From Cantharellus purpuraceus (lineage: Eukaryota; Basidiomycota; Agaricomycetes; Cantharellales; Hydnaceae), in contig JALBUN010000022.1 of the NCBI GenBank assembly GCA_025174535.1, positions 186,001-250,000 of the forward strand: DNA of 64,000 nt, read 5' to 3'. Position 1 is the first letter of the stretch; the number at the start of each line of letters is the position of its first letter. The notes beneath the pieces were generated by a model that was given only the letters and a program-made list of their open reading frames with translations, did no database searches and was not told the DNA's origin. Both the position numbers and the translations under genes were made by a program. Positions 58,201 to 64,000 of this stretch are shown piece after piece.

Positions 58201-61200
58201 ATGAAAATCCACTCAGTAGACACTGGATACCCTCTAGCCGTGGATGCACTCCTCGATAGTGGTGCTACAGGAATGTTCATTGATGCAGAATATGTCAAAG
58301 CAGAGAAACTTCGAACACGCCCTCTACCACGTGCCATACCTGTTTATAACATTGATGGGGCCTCAAATGAAGCAGGTTCAATCAAGGAAGAAGTCGATCT
58401 CATCTGCACATATGGGACCCATACCGAACGTGCCACATTTTCAGTCACAAGCCTGGGAACCTTTGGCATAATTGTTGGGCACATCTGGCTTGTGAAGCAC
58501 AACCCAGAGGTAGACTGGCATACAGGAAAGGTACAGATGACTCGCTGCCCTGATTCATGTGGAGAAGTACCAGAACACAAAGAGCATTCGCTTGGTACAA
58601 CTCCTTCAAATGGCAAGAACTCACACAGGCAACCCCAATACGAGGGAGACCGAACATTTGTTATCTTTGTAGAAGAAGACTTGGAGAATATCTATGCTGG
58701 TTCAACAGTTTCTCAACAGCTCGCACAGAAGGCTGCAGAATCTACTCCAGTCAAAACCCTTGAGGAGATTGTCCCAAAGGCGTACTGGGGATTTAAGGAT
58801 GTTTTTGCAAAGGAGTCCTTTGACCAACTTCCACCTCGAAAACTGTGGGACCACGCTATTGAACTCACTCCAGGAGCACAACCCTTCAGCACAAAGGTCT
58901 ATCCAATGTCCCCAAATGAGCAGAAGGAGTTGGACGCATTCCTTGAGGAGAACCTACAGAATCATTGTATACATCCTTCCAAGTCACCCATGGCATCCCC
59001 TGTCTTTTTTGTGAAGAAGAAGGACGGTAATCTTCGTTTTGTGCAAGACTACCGCAAGCTGAATGATATCACAATCAAGAACGCCTACCCACTACCCCTG
59101 GTACCAGACATCATGAATAAAACTACCGCAGCCAATGCCAAGTACTTTACCAAGCTTGACATCCGATGGGGATATAACAATGTGCGTATTAAAGAGGGTG
59201 ATGAGTGGAAGGCAGCCTTTCAAACCAATCGTGGTCTATTTGAACCCCTGGTCATGTTCTTTGGTCTCACAAACAGCCCAGCAACCTTTCAGATGATGAT
59301 GAATGGCATTTTCAAGGACCTCATTGATGATGGCACTATGGTAGTGTTCATGGACAACATCCTCATTTTCACTGAATCCCTAGAACAACACCACACGATC
59401 GTGCAATCTGTCCTTCAAATTCTTCAGGCCAACCACCTGTACCTCAAACCAGAGAAATGCCTTTTCATGCAACAGAAGGTAGATTATCTTGGATTGATTC
59501 TCTCACAGGGACAGGTAGCTATGGACCCAGTTAAGGTGGCTGGAGTCAGAGACTGGCCCACACCACGCAATGTGACAGAAGTCAAATCCTTCCTGGGTTT
59601 CATCAATTTCTACCGTCGCTTCATTGAGGACTTCTCACATATCGCAAAGCCTCTGAATCGGTTAACAAAGGCAGATACACAGTGGTCCTGGATACCTGAT
59701 GGCCCAGAACAAGAAGCCTTTGATAAACTCAAGCAGCTTGTCACATCAACTCCAATCCTTGTCCTCCCAGATCAAACCAAGCATTTTTGACTAGAGACAG
59801 ATGCTTCAGCATATGCAACAGGTGCTGTTCTATCTCAACTCTGTGATGATGAGAAATGGAGGCCAGTAGGTTTTGTATCCAAGAGCCTTTCAGATGCAGA
59901 GCGCAACTATGCCATCCATGATAAGGAATTGCTCTCAGTCATCCGTGGACTAGAAGAATGGCACCACATCTTGGAAGGGACCAAATACAAGATTGAAATC
60001 CTTAATGACCATCAAAACCTCACATATTTCTGTACAGCTCAGAATCTCAATCGTTGACAAGCTTGCTGGTCACTATACCTTTCTCGTTTTGACTTTGAAC
60101 TGATCCACCATCCTGGACAACATTCAGCCAAACCTGATGCCCTCTCATGACGTATAAATCATAAGTGGGGGGAGGAAGATAGCCAGAACTAGGTTCTTCT
60201 TGGCCCTGAGCTATTCCACATCAATGCAACATCCACCTATCCAGGGCCAGGAGCTCAAATGATCACAGGAGAAGGAGACATATTCCTGGAACGTGTGTGG
60301 AACTGCACCAACAGAGATGAAAAGGTTGTGGGGGCTCTTAAGGAACTTGGTCCCTCTCGGAATTTATAAGGACAGGAATGGACCGAGGAGAATGGACTTG
60401 TCCTCTATTGTGGCAAGGTATATGTCCCTCTTGACCCAAAATTGCACCATGACATTGTAAGGGCACACCACGATACTCACATTACAGGTCACCCTGGTTG
60501 CTGGAGAACAACAGAACTTATATCCCGCAGCTACTGGCGGCCTGGATTTGGACGATACATTGCCAAATATGTTAAGGGATGTGACCTCTGCAATCAGACA
60601 AAAACTTTCCCCACTCCTCCTATGGGTAAACTCCTGCCTAATCATGTCCCAGATCGGAGGTGGCAAGTGATATCTGTTGACCTTATTGTAGAGCTACCCA
60701 TCAGTCATGGCTATGATGCACTCCTTGTCATTGTGGACCGTCTTTCCAAACAAGCACATGTTATCCCTACCACCTCTGACATCAACTCCATAGGAGTTGC
60801 ATGACTTTTCCGAGACCATGTGTGGAAACACCATGGCCTTCCTGAGGAGATCATCGGTGACCGTGGCACCCAGTTTGTCTCTCAATTTATGCGTGAGCTC
60901 AATAAGCTTTTGGGGATCAAGGTTGCAGCATCCACAGCATATCATCCACAAACCGATGGTCAGACAGAAAGGGTCAATCAAGAAATTGAACAATACTTGA
61001 GGCTTTTTGTCAATCAGTGCCAGGATGACTGGATTGAGTGGGTTCCTCTTGCTGAATTCACATACAACAACCGTATCCACTCCTCCACACAATCAACCCC
61101 CTTCATGCTTGATACAGGCCAACACCCAAGGCTTGGGCTAGAGCCAATCTGAGAGACATGACTTGAAGCACTGGAAGAATTCACTGAGCGTATGGAGACG

Positions 61201-61885
61201 GCCACCACTGAGGCTTGCTCTGCCCTGGAAAAGGCAGCAGATGATATGGCACAATTCTATGATGCCCATCGGCAAGCAGCCCCAGTATACAAACTTGGTG
61301 ACAAGGTCTGGCTCAATGCACAAAATATCACCACCACCCGTCCAACCAAGAAACTTGATCACAAATGGTTAGGACCATATGTGATTAATAAGGTGGTCTC
61401 ACGAAATGCCTATGGCCTACGACTTCCGCCAATCTTTGGCCGCACTCATCCAGTGTTCTCTGTTGTCTTACTCCGTCCTTATGAAAAGGATCCCATCCCT
61501 GAACGCCAGTCATCTCCTCCACCACCTCCAGTCATTCGAGATGGAGTACAGGAATACAAAGTTGAGAAGATCCTTGACAGCAGAGATTTTCCAAGGAAGA
61601 CTGGAATACCTGGTGCGTTGGAAGGGCTATAGAGCTGCTGACGACCTCTGGATCCCAGCTAAGGATGCCAGTGGGGCTAGAAGGCGCATTGCAGACTTCC
61701 ATCGGGAAAATCCTGAAGCCCCAAGGCATATTTCAGCAGCCACCTATGCAGCTCTTCCCTTCAGACGCTTTGAGAACTTCACAGAACCTCCCAAACAGAT
61801 CCTCTTTGATTGGACAGCTGGCAGGAACCCAACACGTGGTATTGGACACATTTCAGAGCCGCAGAATAGGCACAGTGAAGCTTAG
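58201..61885 (+). pseudogene. Element N1 pol (protease-RT-RNase H-integrase-chromodomain), inactivated
   Basis: A single frame from 58201 to about 61590 carries eight internal stops: TGA at 59788, 60055, 60148, 60802, 61150 and 61159, TAG at 60190, TAA at 60367. Another TGA (58165) separates it from the upstream linker. Protease: DALLDSGATGMFID. RT: FVQDYRKLNDITIKNAYPLP and FFGLTNSPATFQMMMNGI; the catalytic motif reads FMDN instead of Y-x-DD. RNase H: LETDASAYATGAVLSQL and LNDHQNLTYF. Integrase: H-x3-H-x29-C-x2-C zinc site (CDLCNQTKTFPTPPMG), VDLIVELPISHGYDALLVIV, DRGTQFVSQFMRELN, and TAYHPQTDGQTERVNQEIEQ. After a one-base frame change at a TTTT run near 61588, a chromodomain follows: LEYLVRWKGYRAADDLWIP. 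Confidence 0.92.
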
Positions 61886-61991
61886 CGCTCACCAAATTCA
61901 TCCATGCCGAAATTCCACTAACCATATATAAGCCAGTGAATCCACTTCCCCTTCCTCAGTAAAACCATCATCGTTCACTACCCAACCCACC

Positions 61992-62327
61992 ATGCCTTAC
62001 CAGTCTGAATCCACCCCTCTATGCTCACTCCATTCCTACCCATCAATCACTTGGTCAGTTGACTCAAGGGATACTGCATGTGCCGTAGAGGATTATAACC
62101 TCCCATCTCCACCTCCACAAGTTCATTTCCCCTTCTGGCATCGTAATCCATCAAGACACCAGACATACTACATCGGGGACCCTCTATTCATTGGCAACTA
62201 TGACATACCATACGCCTTCCAAGGGCTTGCTGGTAAAGTCACCTATGAGGGAGGGGAGATGATACTTGGAGCAGTTTTCAGCACAAACGATCTCATATCC
62301 CCCAGAGAGTTCAACATCCCACTTTAA
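61992..62327 (+). pseudogene. Element N1 third ORF, truncated
   Basis: Identical to the N2 copy for 111 codons, up to FNIPL. A 15-bp deletion (relative to N2) then brings in a stop at 62325-62327. The remaining frame-matched sequence (ALLWQRVRRDLAECF in N2) is still recognisable downstream. Confidence 0.75.
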
Positions 62328-62455
62328 GAATCACCATCAACACTTGTCACAGGCTCTACTTTGGCAGAGAGTGAGAAGGGACCTTGCAGAGTGCTTCAGG
62401 GTGTCTCTCTCTTGAGATGGACAGGACGATAGTGCATATTGAGACGACATGCATT

Positions 62456-62468
62456 AAGAGGGGGGTGA
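62456..62468 (+). other. Polypurine tract of N1
   Basis: AAGAGGGGGGTGA, directly before the 3' LTR; primes plus-strand DNA synthesis in LTR elements. Confidence 0.7.
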
Positions 62469-62840
62469 TGTCAGGGTTCAAATGAGTCATATTCTATTTT
62501 TAGTATTTTCTCTTGACGCCCCTATCAGCACAGCCTGTCAGGGTGTGTCTCCCCTATTTCATTGCCCCTATCACTTCCCCTATCCTTCCTCCCTATTATT
62601 CCCCTATCTTGGTTCTCCTATCCGTCTCCATCATTTAGTATAAAGACTTGCCTTGGTGCAGTGTGATCCCCTCAGCTTGATCTCTGAGGATATCCACTGT
62701 ACCAGGTAAGTCCCATGTATTTATCAGAAACAGCTGTATAGACTGAGGATATCCACTGTACCAGCTGGCATTATCTTTTATCGGCTCTCATCTATTGAGT
62801 ATCTTATTGTTGTGGCCTCGTCATCAGCATCGCCCTCACA
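62469..62840 (+). repeat. N1 3' LTR
   Basis: 372 bp, TGTCAGGG...CCTCACA. Differs from the 5' LTR by several substitutions and small indels. Confidence 0.88.
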
Positions 62841-63668
62841 TGGGGGGATAGGGATGGTCAGATGAAGCCTGTGGCCAAGTTCTCATCTATGAATGTTTGG
62901 AGAGCAAGTAGCTCTTTTTATGATAGAGAGTAGATAGGGCTGAGCAGAGGTGTTACGCACTAGGTCCAATTGGGGGTTGGAGATTGGGTTGGAGGTTTGG
63001 TCAGAGTCAGAGAAGGAGTCGGTTACATCATGGGGGTTGGAATGGACTTGGCTTCAGCTTATGTGCTGCGCCCTCACTAATACCAGTGTCCAAGATTTCA
63101 GAGACAGAGTATGACTTAGAGAGTTAGGATTGGACTTAGGAACTAGGCATGATTCGATATTCAAACTGGGGAATGAAGTCCCCAGTCAGGCAACTTAAAT
63201 ACATATTTGAAATCTAATAATAATTACTCTGGTGATGGGTCTCTGAGGCCGATGGCCTTACATGAGTATGTCTGAGTCTGATGGGGACGGATGTCCAGGT
63301 TCCTATGGTGATGCTGATGCATCAATTGGAACCAGAGATGGATGGGCGGAATTGGCGGTGACAATTGGACAGGTAGATGGAGATGTGGTGGTTTCCAAAT
63401 GGAGTATAGATTTCATGTGCATGGGGATCTGAGTGGATTGGACGGGGATCTGGGCATTAATGAATATAGTCATAACAAGAGGATGGAGTTGTTGTCCGGC
63501 TCAATCTTGAGATTGTATGGTCAATGTTCCCTAAGGAGTCAGCTTTGGACTTGCTGAATACATCAGCAAACTCATGGTACTCTTTAGGAACCATAGATAG
63601 GTCCAGTGGAGTGGATCAAGCAGAGCATGCAGTGAGAAGGATCAGATCAGAGAGGTGAACCTGGAATG
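62841..63668 (-). mobile_element. Second element X fragment (pol), broken
   Basis: 62843-62950 and 63483-63668 match element X pol at about 46088-46390 (for example GATGAAGCC...GGCCAAGTTCTC and AGGAACCATAGA[T/G]AGGTCC). The two parts are interrupted by a solo LTR. The match ends near 63668. Confidence 0.8.
62951..63477 (-). repeat. Solo X-family LTR with AGAGG target duplication
   Basis: 527 bp, TGTTACGCAC...GTCATAACA, flanked by AGAGG at 62946-62950 and 63478-63482. Confidence 0.88.
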
Positions 63669-63990
63669 TTTGATTCTTAGCATTAGAGTGTTCTGATAGA
63701 ACAGTGAGGCAAAAGGGCACTTCTTGGTGTGATTTAAACTTACACCCACTTGATGGCATGAGTTCTGCGGTAGCGACATACAACCGTCGCATACGGGGTT
63801 TGGGACACTGCTTGCATGTGACTTCATATGCACTTATAACCACAAAGAGCGCAGGTTTCGAATTGCGTCTCCTCCCTATCGCTTTGCCGCCTTCCTTTGC
63901 TTCCTGGTCTGCACGGTCTGCAGTTAGCTCCTTGAATATCTGTGCATCCGCGTAGTGTGCCGCGAATGTTGAGTGCTTGTTGCTCAGCAC
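63669..63990 (-). CDS. Unrecognised ORF at right edge, truncated by the X fragment
   Basis: A minus-strand frame open from about 63990 contains LTADRADQEAKEGGKAIGRR, PALFVVISAYEVTCKQCPKP and RRLYVATAELMPSSG, then runs directly into element X sequence. The single CKQC pair could be half of a zinc site, but no family is recognised. It may be the 5' part of a host gene cut by the insertion. Confidence 0.3.
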
Positions 63991-64000
63991 CCAGCGTCCA

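Larger units (their letters stand above)
56415..62840 (+). mobile_element. Element N copy 1 (N1), full-length Ty3/gypsy chromovirus-type retrotransposon
   Basis: 5' LTR 56415-56777 and 3' LTR 62469-62840, both TGTCAGGG...CCTCACA. A polypurine tract AAGAGGGGGGTGA (62456-62468) precedes the 3' LTR. Order: gag, protease, RT, RNase H, integrase, chromodomain, third ORF. The 5-bp flanks (GTAGT left, TGGGG right) do not match. The 3' LTR differs from the 5' LTR at more than ten sites, whereas the 5' LTR is closer to N2's 3' LTR. Confidence 0.9.

Overview
The window is nuclear DNA of a filamentous basidiomycete, most likely an Agaricomycete. The evidence is many short GT-AG introns (about 50-80 nt), a cluster of class-II microsomal P450 genes, a DUF6535-family gene, paralogous C2H2 zinc-finger proteins and dense nested Ty3/gypsy elements. 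Exon models below were joined by eye using splice sites and frame continuity. Where totals are given (NRK1, the tRNA dehydratase, the first P450, the 184-aa membrane protein, the tandem zinc-finger pair) the exon lengths close into one uninterrupted frame.

Layout. 1-960 and 4143-5138: two related C2H2 proteins on the minus strand. 7.6-12.4 kb: a tandem segmental duplication, each unit carrying a multi-finger C2H2 gene on the plus strand (8533-9528 and 11455-12388). 12.6-19.3 kb: three ordinary minus-strand genes: a small coiled-coil membrane protein, a mitochondrial-type tRNA threonylcarbamoyladenosine (t6A) dehydratase, and nicotinamide riboside kinase. 19.9-37.7 kb: a P450 cluster with four near-complete paralogues (three plus, one inverted) and relics, wrapped around a broken DUF6535 gene.

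38.8-63.7 kb: a deep nest of LTR retroelements. An LTR remnant of family X (38835-39164) was hit by element O (39165 onward). O was hit in its reverse-transcriptase gene by a complete X element (41339-49217, 5-bp target duplication CCTAG) and in its RNase H region by an LTR of family M (50003). That LTR was hit by element N (copy N2, minus strand, 50958-54749). A full-length N copy (N1, 56415-62840) lies opposite N2, so their pol regions form an inverted repeat of about 3.3 kb. The right edge is a second, broken X copy holding a solo LTR.

Genes and themes. The NAD-salvage kinase and tRNA-modification enzyme are housekeeping. The P450s and zinc-finger genes are lineage-expanding families showing recent duplication at whole-segment, exon and single-finger scale. 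The retroelements decay almost only through nonsense transitions (CGA to TGA, CAG to TAG, CAA to TAA) with very few indels, which points to cytosine-to-thymine mutation. The least familiar item is a small third ORF after pol, with shared motifs in two different Ty3/gypsy families (N and X).
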